Assembly (NCBI GenBank): GCA_017457215.1 | Contig: JAFTHU010000017.1 | Coordinates: 1 to 64,000, forward strand | Direction of reading: 5' to 3' | Origin: Clostridia bacterium | GTDB taxonomy: Bacteria > Bacillota > Clostridia > Christensenellales > Borkfalkiaceae | DNA length: 64,000 bases | Shown: positions 33,942 to 41,219 of the stretch, one piece after another | Position numbering within the stretch: position 1 is the first letter of the stretch | How the letters are laid out: each line of letters starts with the position of its first letter | The notes under the pieces: model-generated | What the model saw: only the letters and a program-made list of their open reading frames with translations | Told to the model about the DNA's origin: nothing | The model's database searches: none | Program-made: the position numbers and the translations under genes

Positions 33942-34018
33942 GGCCCAGTAGCTCAGTTGGTTAGAGCGCCAGCCTGTCACGCTGGAGGTCGACGGTTCGA
34001 GCCCGTTCTGGGTCGCCA
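33942..34018 (+). tRNA. tRNA-Asp (GTC)
   Basis: A full cloverleaf is visible. GGCCCAG pairs with CTGGGTC, the anticodon stem CCAGC/GCTGG holds loop CTGTCAC with anticodon GTC, and the T arm has GTTCGAG. The 3' CCA is encoded. Confidence 0.97.
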
Positions 34019-34023
34019 TATAT

Positions 34024-34099
34024 GCCTTGGTAGCTCAGTTGGTAGAGCAGCAGACTGAAAATCTGCCTGTCGGTGGTTCGATTCCGCCCCAAGGCACCA
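34024..34099 (+). tRNA. tRNA-Phe (GAA)
   Basis: GCCTTGG pairs with CCAAGGC; the anticodon stem GCAGA/TCTGC holds loop CTGAAAA with anticodon GAA. The T loop is GTTCGATTC and CCA is encoded. It lies 5 nt after tRNA-Asp in the same transcript. Confidence 0.97.
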
Positions 34100-34102
34100 C
34101 AT

Positions 34103-34177
34103 GCCGGTGTAGCTCAATGGCAGAGCAGCTGATTTGTAATCAGCAGGTTGTGGGTTCGAGTCCAATCACCGGCTCCA
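34103..34177 (+). tRNA. tRNA-Thr (TGT)
   Basis: GCCGGTG pairs with CACCGGC; the anticodon stem GCTGA/TCAGC holds loop TTTGTAA with anticodon TGT. The T loop is GTTCGAGTC and CCA is encoded. Confidence 0.97.
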
Positions 34178-34205
34178 CAACAAAAAATAGCTACATCTAA
34201 TATAT

Positions 34206-34290
34206 GGGCAGATTCCAGAGCGGCCAAATGGATCAGACTGTAAATCTGACGTCTTCGACTTCGGTGGTTCGAATCCACCTCTGCCCACCA
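34206..34290 (+). tRNA. tRNA-Tyr (GTA), integration target
   Basis: GGGCAGA pairs with TCTGCCC; the anticodon stem TCAGA/TCTGA holds loop CTGTAAA with anticodon GTA. A long variable arm around GTCTTCGACTTCG marks a class II tRNA, as expected for bacterial tRNA-Tyr, and CCA is encoded. Its last 23 nt are duplicated at 44720-44742, showing that a mobile island used this gene as its attachment site while keeping it intact. Confidence 0.96.
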
Positions 34291-34293
34291 AAA
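34268..34293 (+). repeat. attL: tRNA-Tyr 3' end direct repeat
   Basis: This 26-nt block (T-arm 3' side, acceptor strand, CCA and three A residues of tRNA-Tyr) is identical to 44720-44745. The base before (G against C) and the base after (T against A) differ, so the repeat is exactly 26 nt. This is the usual footprint of a tyrosine recombinase at a tRNA gene. Confidence 0.9.
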
Positions 34294-34355
34294 TGAAACA
34301 CCTATTGAAATTTGAACCGGGCGGGTTTGGAAATCAGTAGGTGCTTTCATTTTTA
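34291..34355 (+). terminator. Terminator of the tRNA cluster, supplied by the island's left end
   Basis: ATGAAA then CACCTATTGA (34293-34308) pair with TCAGTAGGTG then TTTCAT (34335-34350), with a single bulge, followed by TTTTTAT. It begins at the island boundary and so now ends the tRNA transcript. Confidence 0.75.
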
Positions 34356-34477
34356 TGCCTTATATTTCAAGGCTTTCAGTGGGTTTCTAATTTTAATTTT
34401 TATTTGGATACCGAAAACCTAAAAAGGTCAAAATAGAAATCGAAAATAAAAATTTTTTCACTTTTGAACCATTTTGT

Positions 34478-35629
34478 CTAATTTTCTTTTTGATTTAAAT
34501 CCTTTTGTTTGCTAAAAAATTCGACTTCTTTTTGATAGGGAGACTTGTATTTATTTTTTCGATGAGGTCTCCGTTTATTATAAAATTCAATATACTTCTC
34601 AATAGCCGTTCGGAACTCATATTCTGAACGGTATTTTGTTCTATACAATTCTTCCCGCTTAAATGAAGCAAAGAACGACTCCATTACCGAATTATCAAAC
34701 GGATTATGGCTTCTTGAGAAAGATTGTTGTACGCCAAGGCTGCTTAAATAGGTACAAAAGGCTTTGGAACGATAGTTGGCGCCACGGTCAGTATGGAACA
34801 GCAAAGGGCCTTTTGGCTGACGTGTTTCGTATGCGTCTTTAAAGGTGCTTTTCGTTAGATGAGTACTGTTTCGCATACCGATACGATAGGCTATAACCGA
34901 GCGAGCGAATAAGTCAATGATTGCACATATGTAATAGGTCTTTTCATTAAGCCGAAATTGTGTTACGTCGCTTACCCATACTTGGTTGGGTTGTTCAACG
35001 TAGAATTGCTGATTTAATAAATTCATCGGTGGCTTTTTATGTTCTCTATCATACAAAGTCTTTGCCGTTAGCCGGACACTCAAAAGTCCCATTTCATGCA
35101 TTAACGCACGGACAGTTGGAACGGTAATAGGCTCGCCTTGCTCTTTTAAGATAGCGGTGATTTTTTCGGCTCCGAAAACTTGATGGTTGTCATCATATAT
35201 TTTTTGAACGAGAGGTTTTAATTCTTCCTTTCGTTTTTCATACAATGTTTGGTTATCTCGAAGAACGCGGTAATAATATGTGCCGCGGTTAAACCCTAAT
35301 GCGTCGCAAATCATTCGCAGACTGTATTTCTTTTGAAGTTGCTCAATCAGTTTCACCTTTTCATGGAGAGGAAGAGAAGCTGGGGGAAGAACAGATTTTA
35401 AAATTTCAATAGTATTTTCTAACCGTTTGACTTTTTGCTCTAATAGTCGATAGCTTTTTAGTGGCAGCTTTTCGCATTGTTCTTCTAGTTGTTGTTGTTC
35501 ATGTTTTATCCAAGTATAAATCGTGCTTTTGGGGATATCGAGCTTTTTTGCAAGTTCAGATACGGATTGTCCGTTTGCATATGCTGTGCAGCATCGACGG
35601 ACTTGCTCATTGGTGTAAGTTTGTTTCAT
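34478..35629 (-). CDS. IS3-family transposase, single reading frame
   Basis: The 383-aa protein joins an N-terminal helix-turn-helix (QSVSELAKKLDIPKSTIYTW, residues ~18-37) and a coiled coil to an integrase core. The catalytic triad is intact: Asp in VWVSDVTQF, Asp in LLFHTDRGANY and Glu in NSVMESFFASFKRE, and the core ends in YNKRRPHRKNKYKSP. In most IS3 elements OrfA and OrfB are joined by a -1 frameshift; here they are fused. It appears complete. I could not find convincing terminal inverted repeats or a target duplication in 34383-34477 or 35630-35730. Confidence 0.9.
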   Translation of the reverse strand: MKQTYTNEQVRRCCTAYANGQSVSELAKKLDIPKSTIYTWIKHEQQQLEEQCEKLPLKSYRLLEQKVKRLENTIEILKSVLPPASLPLHEKVKLIEQLQKKYSLRMICDALGFNRGTYYYRVLRDNQTLYEKRKEELKPLVQKIYDDNHQVFGAEKITAILKEQGEPITVPTVRALMHEMGLLSVRLTAKTLYDREHKKPPMNLLNQQFYVEQPNQVWVSDVTQFRLNEKTYYICAIIDLFARSVIAYRIGMRNSTHLTKSTFKDAYETRQPKGPLLFHTDRGANYRSKAFCTYLSSLGVQQSFSRSHNPFDNSVMESFFASFKREELYRTKYRSEYEFRTAIEKYIEFYNKRRPHRKNKYKSPYQKEVEFFSKQKDLNQKEN

Positions 35630-35674
35630 TAGTATAACTCCTTAAAATTTATTCGGCTTTTATGCCTGAGGAAT

Positions 35675-35702
35675 ATTATATCGTAAATATATTAAAATTC
35701 AA
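35675..35702 (-). promoter_or_regulatory. Promoter of the transposase gene
   Basis: On the minus strand TTGAAT (35697-35702), a 16-nt spacer and TATAAT (35675-35680) lie about 46 nt before the transposase ATG. Confidence 0.6.
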
Positions 35703-35807
35703 AATAATAGGGATACAACAAACATCAATATAATGCAAAAATCGCGTTTTGTTATAATCAAGTGCAGCCTTAATTTAATCATTTTCAAAAAAATGAGCAA
35801 AATAGTA

Positions 35808-35836
35808 TTGACAAAAGATAAAAATGGGTATATAAT
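35808..35836 (+). promoter_or_regulatory. Promoter of the fic-hsd operon
   Basis: TTGACA (35808-35813), a 17-nt spacer and TATAAT (35831-35836) predict transcription from about 35843. This rules out the in-frame ATG at 35733 and supports the start at 35871. Confidence 0.85.
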
Positions 35837-35870
35837 AATTAAAAATAAAAAATTGTTTTTTGAGGGATTT

Positions 35871-36932
35871 ATGCGTAATTACACTTATCGCAATAGATGG
35901 CAAAAATTACTCACACCAGAAATAGTTGCTCAATTGACACAAATTCATGAATACAAGGGAGAACAGGCTTTGTTTATCGAAGCAAAAGCCGATACTTTGA
36001 CACAGCTTGTTGAAATTGCAAAGATACAGAGTACGGAAGCCTCGAACAAGATTGAAGGGATTTATACTTCGGACGAGCGCTTGAAAAGCTTGGTCACAAA
36101 CAAAGCTGTACCAAGAACAAGAAACGAGCAGGAAATTGCAGGCTATCGCGACGTGCTTGCTACCATACACGAAAGCCACGATTTCATCCCCGTAAAGCCT
36201 TCTATATTATTACAGCTTCACCGCGATCTTTATAAATTCAGCGGAAAAAATATCGGCGGCACTTACAAAAATACCGACAACGTTATTGCGGAAGAAGATG
36301 AACAAGGAAACAAGTTTGTTCGCTTTCAACCCGTACCTACCTGGGAGACGCCAACGGCGATAGACGCGATTTGTTCCGCTTATGATGATATTCAAAGAGA
36401 AGCAGATGCCGATCCGTTGCTCATTATCCCTATGTTTATTTTGGATTTTCTTTGCGTTCATCCCTTTAACGACGGGAACGGCAGAATGAGCCGCTTGCTT
36501 ACACTCCTGCTGTTATATCGAGCAGGTTATATCGTAGGGAAATATATCAGTATCGAAAAACTGATAGAACAATCAAAAGACACCTACTACGAAGCCTTGC
36601 AAAACAGCTCCATAGGCTGGCATGAGGACAAAAACGATTATATTCCGTTTGTTCAATACACGCTCGGCGTAATTCTTGCGGCATATCGCGATTTTTCTAC
36701 GAGAGTAAGAACGCTTACGGCAAACAATATGTCAAAACCCGAACGAATCCGCGAAATCATCAAAGACACGCTCGGCAGGATAACGAAAACGGAAATCATG
36801 CAAAAATGCCCTGATATCAGTCAGGTTACGGTGCAAAGAGCATTAAACGACCTGCTGAAAAACAATGAAATCATCAAAATCGGCGGTGGAAGATACACCG
36901 CTTACACGTGGAATCACAATAAGGAGAACTAA
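35871..36932 (+). CDS. Fic-domain protein (probable AMP transferase) heading the hsd operon
   Basis: Fic proteins transfer AMP or other phosphate-containing groups to hydroxyl side chains. The 353-aa protein has the complete active motif HPFNDGNGRMSR (near residues 199-210), an N-terminal Fic/DOC domain with the inhibitory-helix pattern SNKIEG (STEASNKIEGI near 56-66), and a C-terminal winged-helix segment (ITKTEIMQKCPDISQVTVQR). The inhibitory motif suggests the activity is normally held off. GAGGG lies 5 nt before the ATG. It ends 3 nt before hsdM, so the two are probably translated together. It could be a stand-alone regulator or part of the restriction system. Confidence 0.92.
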   Translation: MRNYTYRNRWQKLLTPEIVAQLTQIHEYKGEQALFIEAKADTLTQLVEIAKIQSTEASNKIEGIYTSDERLKSLVTNKAVPRTRNEQEIAGYRDVLATIHESHDFIPVKPSILLQLHRDLYKFSGKNIGGTYKNTDNVIAEEDEQGNKFVRFQPVPTWETPTAIDAICSAYDDIQREADADPLLIIPMFILDFLCVHPFNDGNGRMSRLLTLLLLYRAGYIVGKYISIEKLIEQSKDTYYEALQNSSIGWHEDKNDYIPFVQYTLGVILAAYRDFSTRVRTLTANNMSKPERIREIIKDTLGRITKTEIMQKCPDISQVTVQRALNDLLKNNEIIKIGGGRYTAYTWNHNKEN

Positions 36933-36935
36933 TAA

Positions 36936-38432
36936 ATGATTACAGGCGAATTAAAAAATAGAATTGACGGACTTTGGGACGTATTTGCAGCAGGCGGGCT
37001 GGTCAACCCCCTTGACGTTATCGAGCAAGTCACCTATCTCATGTTTATCCGTGACCTTGACGATACGGACAACCTTCGCGCAAAGGAAGCCGTTATGCTC
37101 GGTCTTCCCCACAAGAGCATCTTTGCCGACAAAGTAAAGGTAGGGGATAGAGAAATCGACGGCAACCAACTCAAATGGTCGGTGTTCCACGACTTCCCCG
37201 CAGGGAAAATGTACACCACCGTGCAGGAATGGGTATTTCCGTTTATCAAAAATCTTCACGACGATAAGGATAGCGCATATTCCAAGTATATGGATGATGC
37301 GATTTTCAAAATCCCCACGCCGTTGTTGCTTGATAAAATCGTTACCATTTTAGACGATATCTATGCCCAAATGGCGCAAATAAAAGACAGCGATATCCGC
37401 GGCGACGTGTACGAATATTTGCTTTCCAAAATCGCGCAATCGGGCTTGAACGGTCAGTTCCGCACCCCTCGTCATATTATCCGTATGATGGTAGAAATGA
37501 TGGACCCCAAAGCCGACGAAATCATTTGCGACCCCGCTTGCGGTACGAGCGGTTTCCTTGTCGCGGCAGGCGATTATCTCAAAGAAAAACGCAAGGAAGA
37601 AATTTTCTTCAACCGTCAAAAGAAAGCGCATTATATGAACGGTATGTTCCACGGCTATGATATGGATAGAACCATGCTTCGCATCGGCGCGATGAACATG
37701 ATGACGCACGGCGTGGACAATCCCTATATCGAATACCGCGACAGCCTTTCCGACCAAAACCCCGATAAGGAAAAGTATTCGCTGATTTTGGCAAATCCCC
37801 CGTTTAAGGGAAGCCTTGATTACGATACCGTTTCGGCGGATTTACTCAAAGTTTGCAAGACGAAAAAGACGGAGCTTTTGTTCCTTGCTTTGATGCTGAG
37901 AATGTTAAAGGTGGGGGGCAGGTGTGCGGTTATCGTACCCGACGGCGTGCTTTTCGGCTCTTCGACGGCACATAAAGCAATACGAAAAGAGATTATCGAC
38001 GGCAACCGTTTGGAAGCGGTGATTTCCATGCCGAGCGGTGTATTTTGTCCCTACACACCAGTATCCACAGGAATTATGATTTTTACTAAAACAGGGCACG
38101 GCGGAACGGATAAGGTTTGGTTCTACGATATGAAAGCGGACGGCTTTTCGTTGAATGATAAACGCACCCCTATCCAAGAAAACGATATCCCCGATATCGT
38201 GGCAAGATTCCATAATTTGAGCGCAGAAGAAAGCCGTGAACGCACCGAGCAAAGCTTTTTCGTGCCTAAGAAAGAGATTGTAGACAATGACTACGATTTG
38301 TCTATCAATAAGTATAAAAAGACGGAATACGTTGCGGAAGAATATCCTTCCACCACGGAAATTTTTGCAGAGCTGAACGAACTCGAAATGGCAATAACGA
38401 CAGGCTTGGCTGAATTAGAGGAAATGTTGTAA
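36936..38432 (+). CDS. hsdM: Type I restriction-modification system, DNA methyltransferase subunit
   Basis: HsdM methylates adenine at N6 within the site chosen by HsdS. The 498-aa protein has the N-terminal helical domain (LVNPLDVIEQVTYLMFIRDL), motif I DPACGTSGFLVAAGDYL (near residues 199-215) and the catalytic motif IV NPPF (LILANPPFKGSLDYD). Motif spacing is that of gamma-type N6-adenine methyltransferases. AAGGAG lies before the ATG. hsdS follows after 13 nt. Confidence 0.97.
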   Translation: MITGELKNRIDGLWDVFAAGGLVNPLDVIEQVTYLMFIRDLDDTDNLRAKEAVMLGLPHKSIFADKVKVGDREIDGNQLKWSVFHDFPAGKMYTTVQEWVFPFIKNLHDDKDSAYSKYMDDAIFKIPTPLLLDKIVTILDDIYAQMAQIKDSDIRGDVYEYLLSKIAQSGLNGQFRTPRHIIRMMVEMMDPKADEIICDPACGTSGFLVAAGDYLKEKRKEEIFFNRQKKAHYMNGMFHGYDMDRTMLRIGAMNMMTHGVDNPYIEYRDSLSDQNPDKEKYSLILANPPFKGSLDYDTVSADLLKVCKTKKTELLFLALMLRMLKVGGRCAVIVPDGVLFGSSTAHKAIRKEIIDGNRLEAVISMPSGVFCPYTPVSTGIMIFTKTGHGGTDKVWFYDMKADGFSLNDKRTPIQENDIPDIVARFHNLSAEESRERTEQSFFVPKKEIVDNDYDLSINKYKKTEYVAEEYPSTTEIFAELNELEMAITTGLAELEEML

Positions 38433-38445
38433 GGAAATTAAAAAA

Positions 38446-39552
38446 ATGGAAAAAGTAAAATTATCCAATTTTATAAAACAGATTCGTGGGGTTTCTTATA
38501 AACCTGAAGATATAAGGAATGAATCAGATAAAAACGCTATTCCTATTTTAAGGGCTAACAATATAACTGCCGACGGACATATCGATTTGAACGATATCGC
38601 ATATGTGGATAGTAAAAAAGTTCAAAATGAACAATTATTGCGCTCTGGGGATATTTTTATTTGTGCATCAAGCGGTAGTAAAAATCTCGTTGGAAAGGCT
38701 GTTTATATTCCAACTGATATGCCTTATGCTTTTGGCGCATTTTGTAAAGTTGTTCGACCTATTAGTGAGAATATCGATAAACACTATTTGGCTCAATTTT
38801 TTCAAAGCCCATCTTATCGAAAAAAGATATCCGATTTGGCTCAAGGTGCAAATATTAACAATATAAAAAATGAGCACATAGACGAGTTGGATATTGCAAT
38901 TTATTCTCTGGAAGAACAAAAGGCGATTGCGGGGAAACTTGATAAAGTTAACGGATTGATAGAAAAACGCAAAACGCAACTTGAAAAACTTGATTTGCTC
39001 ATAAAATCCCGATTTATCGAGATGTTTGGCGATCCTATTAAAAACTCTAACGACAGATCTACCACCGAATTCATCAATGTTGTGAAAATGCAAAGAGGTT
39101 TTGACCTTCCCGTCCAAGACAGAGTTCAAAATGGCAAGATTCCTGTGTTTGGTTCAAATGGCGCATTAGATCGACACAACGTTGCGAAAGTATTTGGTGG
39201 TGGCGTAATAACAGGAAGATCAGGCACAATAGGTAGAGTATACTATACAGAAGGAGATTATTGGCCTCTCAACACTTCGCTGTTTTCGGTAGATACACAT
39301 GGCAATAATATAATCTATTTGGCGCATCTTCTTCAATTGTTTGACTTGTCAAGGTTTACCGAGGGAACGGGAGTGCCTACTTTAAACCGCAACAAGTTTC
39401 ATAATCAGCAAATAATAGATGTTCCATTGGATGAACAAGAAGATTTCGCAACCTTCGTCGAACAAGTCGAAAAATCGAAATTTGAAAGTCAAAAGAGTCT
39501 TGAAAAACTCGAAATACTAAAAAAATCTTTAATGCAAAAATATTTTGGATGA
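38446..39552 (+). CDS. hsdS: Type I restriction-modification system, specificity subunit
   Basis: HsdS binds the two halves of a split recognition site. The 368-aa protein has two target-recognition domains (about residues 1-150 and 200-330) each followed by a conserved helix: LEEQKAIAGKLDKVNGLIEK (near 145-164) and LDEQEDFATFVEQVEKSKFE (near 325-344). It ends LEILKKSLMQKYFG, typical of complete HsdS. It is clearly more AT-rich than hsdM and hsdR, as if its sequence had been exchanged. The recognised DNA site cannot be read from sequence. Confidence 0.94.
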   Translation: MEKVKLSNFIKQIRGVSYKPEDIRNESDKNAIPILRANNITADGHIDLNDIAYVDSKKVQNEQLLRSGDIFICASSGSKNLVGKAVYIPTDMPYAFGAFCKVVRPISENIDKHYLAQFFQSPSYRKKISDLAQGANINNIKNEHIDELDIAIYSLEEQKAIAGKLDKVNGLIEKRKTQLEKLDLLIKSRFIEMFGDPIKNSNDRSTTEFINVVKMQRGFDLPVQDRVQNGKIPVFGSNGALDRHNVAKVFGGGVITGRSGTIGRVYYTEGDYWPLNTSLFSVDTHGNNIIYLAHLLQLFDLSRFTEGTGVPTLNRNKFHNQQIIDVPLDEQEDFATFVEQVEKSKFESQKSLEKLEILKKSLMQKYFG

Positions 39553-39593
39553 AATAAAAAATGATAAGAAAATTTTGTAAAGGAAAAATAAAG

Positions 39594-41189
39594 ATGGAAA
39601 AACAAACACCAGAACTGTTTTTTAAGAATATTACTTTTAATGATGGAACAAAAATAGAACTCCAACATAATAGTATTATTGTTATTACTGGCGCAAATAA
39701 TAGTGGGAAAAGTCAAATTTTAAAAGATGCCGAAAATATCTCAGATGATTCTTATTCCTTTTCTACTGTTGTTCTTAAAAATGTAGAATATGAGTACATT
39801 GGACAAATTGATAATTCCCAATTTTTGAAAGATAGATTTCTTATTAACCAAAACGGAAGTTACCAAATTCCTGGGTCATATGTTTCTTTTTCGCTGGGAC
39901 AATTAACTTCTTTATGGCAACAGCATAATTTGAACCATGGAATACACACATTATTTATTAAACGACTGAGTACAGAAATACGATTAACGGCATCTAATGC
40001 ATTACAAAGAGATAGAAATCCTGAGCAGCATCCGATTTATAAATTAATAAATAACAAGGCATTATCAGAAAAAATATCGTATTATTTTAACCAAGCATTT
40101 GGTGAGGATTTGGTTGTAAACTCCAACGACATAAGAACAATACCGTTATATGTAGGAAAAGCTCCCGATAAAAATGCTTTTACAATTGCACAACAAGATG
40201 CATACTATACAGAAATTTCTAAGTTGTGCAAATTAGAAAATCAAGGGGATGGGATGAGAAGCTTTGCAAGTATTCTTTTAGATGCTTTTACCTCCGATCA
40301 TACCATAACATTGATTGATGAACCAGAGGCGTTTTTGCATCCTCCCCAGGCAAGAATTTTGGGTAAGATGCTTGCTCAAAGCATTCCAAATAATAGGCAA
40401 TTATTAGTATCTACGCATAGCGAGGACTTTTTGCAAGGTTTATTGGATGCCAACAAAGAAAATATTATTGTTGTTAGAATTAATCGTGAGGGTAACTTGA
40501 ATAAAATGAATGTTCTCAAAAATGAAGAAATAAAGAAGCTTTGGAGCAATCCGATTTTGAGATACTCTAATATTTTAAGCGGGTTATTTCATGAAAAGGT
40601 TGTTGTTTGTGAAAGCGATTATGACTGTTTATTTTATCAAGCGCTTATAAATGCTATCTACGAAAAAAAAGGGAAAATAGCTCCAGATATTTTATTTACG
40701 CATTGCGGTGGAAAAACACGTGTTAAAGATGTTGTGGCAGCCTTGAAAGCAGTCAATGTACCAGTAGTTGCGATTTGTGATTTCGATTTGCTCAATATGT
40801 CACAAAATTTTAAACCGGTTATTAAAGCGTTTGGGTTGGATTGGAAATCTAAGTTGTCTAAACAAATGGGCATTATTTATGATAATATGAATGCCAAGAA
40901 CAGCACAGGAATTGATGCGTGGGCACAAATCAAGAAAATAGGTAAAGCAGGCTTTACTGAGGCCGCGCCTGCGGCATACGAACTTGTAGAAAGAACATGC
41001 AAATCCGCGGGATTATTTGTTGTTCCAGTTGGAGAAATGGAAGGTTTCGATAAAACTGTTAATAAAGAAAAAAAGGATTGGGTATATTATGTGCTAGAAA
41101 ATTATCATTTGGCAACCGAACCCAAGCTCGATAGCGCAAGAAAGTTTATTCAAGAGGTTATAGATTATAAACTTGTAACAGATATGTAA
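39594..41189 (+). CDS. AAA ATPase with C-terminal TOPRIM domain (OLD/PARIS-like)
   Basis: The 531-aa protein has an ABC-type AAA domain with Walker A GANNSGKS (near residues 32-39), signature-like QGDGMRSFASILLDAF, Walker B ITLIDEPEAFLHP and a switch histidine in VSTHSEDF. It then has a TOPRIM-like part with Glu in VVCESDYDCLFYQAL, CGGKTRVKDVVAAL, and an Asp-x-Asp in VAICDFDLL. This order is found in OLD-family nucleases and in fused PARIS-type (AriA-AriB) anti-phage proteins. The start at 39594 has AAAGGA upstream; an in-frame ATG at 39561 is possible. It lies between hsdS (41 nt) and hsdR (30 nt), an unusual place. It is AT-rich like hsdS. Confidence 0.82.
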   Translation: MEKQTPELFFKNITFNDGTKIELQHNSIIVITGANNSGKSQILKDAENISDDSYSFSTVVLKNVEYEYIGQIDNSQFLKDRFLINQNGSYQIPGSYVSFSLGQLTSLWQQHNLNHGIHTLFIKRLSTEIRLTASNALQRDRNPEQHPIYKLINNKALSEKISYYFNQAFGEDLVVNSNDIRTIPLYVGKAPDKNAFTIAQQDAYYTEISKLCKLENQGDGMRSFASILLDAFTSDHTITLIDEPEAFLHPPQARILGKMLAQSIPNNRQLLVSTHSEDFLQGLLDANKENIIVVRINREGNLNKMNVLKNEEIKKLWSNPILRYSNILSGLFHEKVVVCESDYDCLFYQALINAIYEKKGKIAPDILFTHCGGKTRVKDVVAALKAVNVPVVAICDFDLLNMSQNFKPVIKAFGLDWKSKLSKQMGIIYDNMNAKNSTGIDAWAQIKKIGKAGFTEAAPAAYELVERTCKSAGLFVVPVGEMEGFDKTVNKEKKDWVYYVLENYHLATEPKLDSARKFIQEVIDYKLVTDM

Positions 41190-41219
41190 TCCGTCCTAAT
41201 ATTATGGGAGATTATTACA

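Noticed and set aside
33977..34350. Minus-strand open frames reading through the tRNA genes, with phrases such as DWTRTHNLLITN
   Set aside because: These are antisense translations of tRNA-Thr, tRNA-Phe and tRNA-Tyr, a well-known source of false proteins.
34383..35730. Terminal inverted repeats of the IS3-type element
   Set aside because: Only short AT-rich matches such as TTTTGAA were found on both sides, too weak to set the ends.
36932..36936. Toxin-antitoxin pair formed by fic with a small antitoxin gene
   Set aside because: No small antitoxin frame lies next to fic; the inhibitory motif is inside the Fic protein itself.
37914..37930. GGGGCAGGTGTGCGGTT in hsdM as a fourth copy of the 14-bp motif
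   Set aside because: It differs by a substitution and an insertion and encodes a conserved methyltransferase stretch, so chance is enough.
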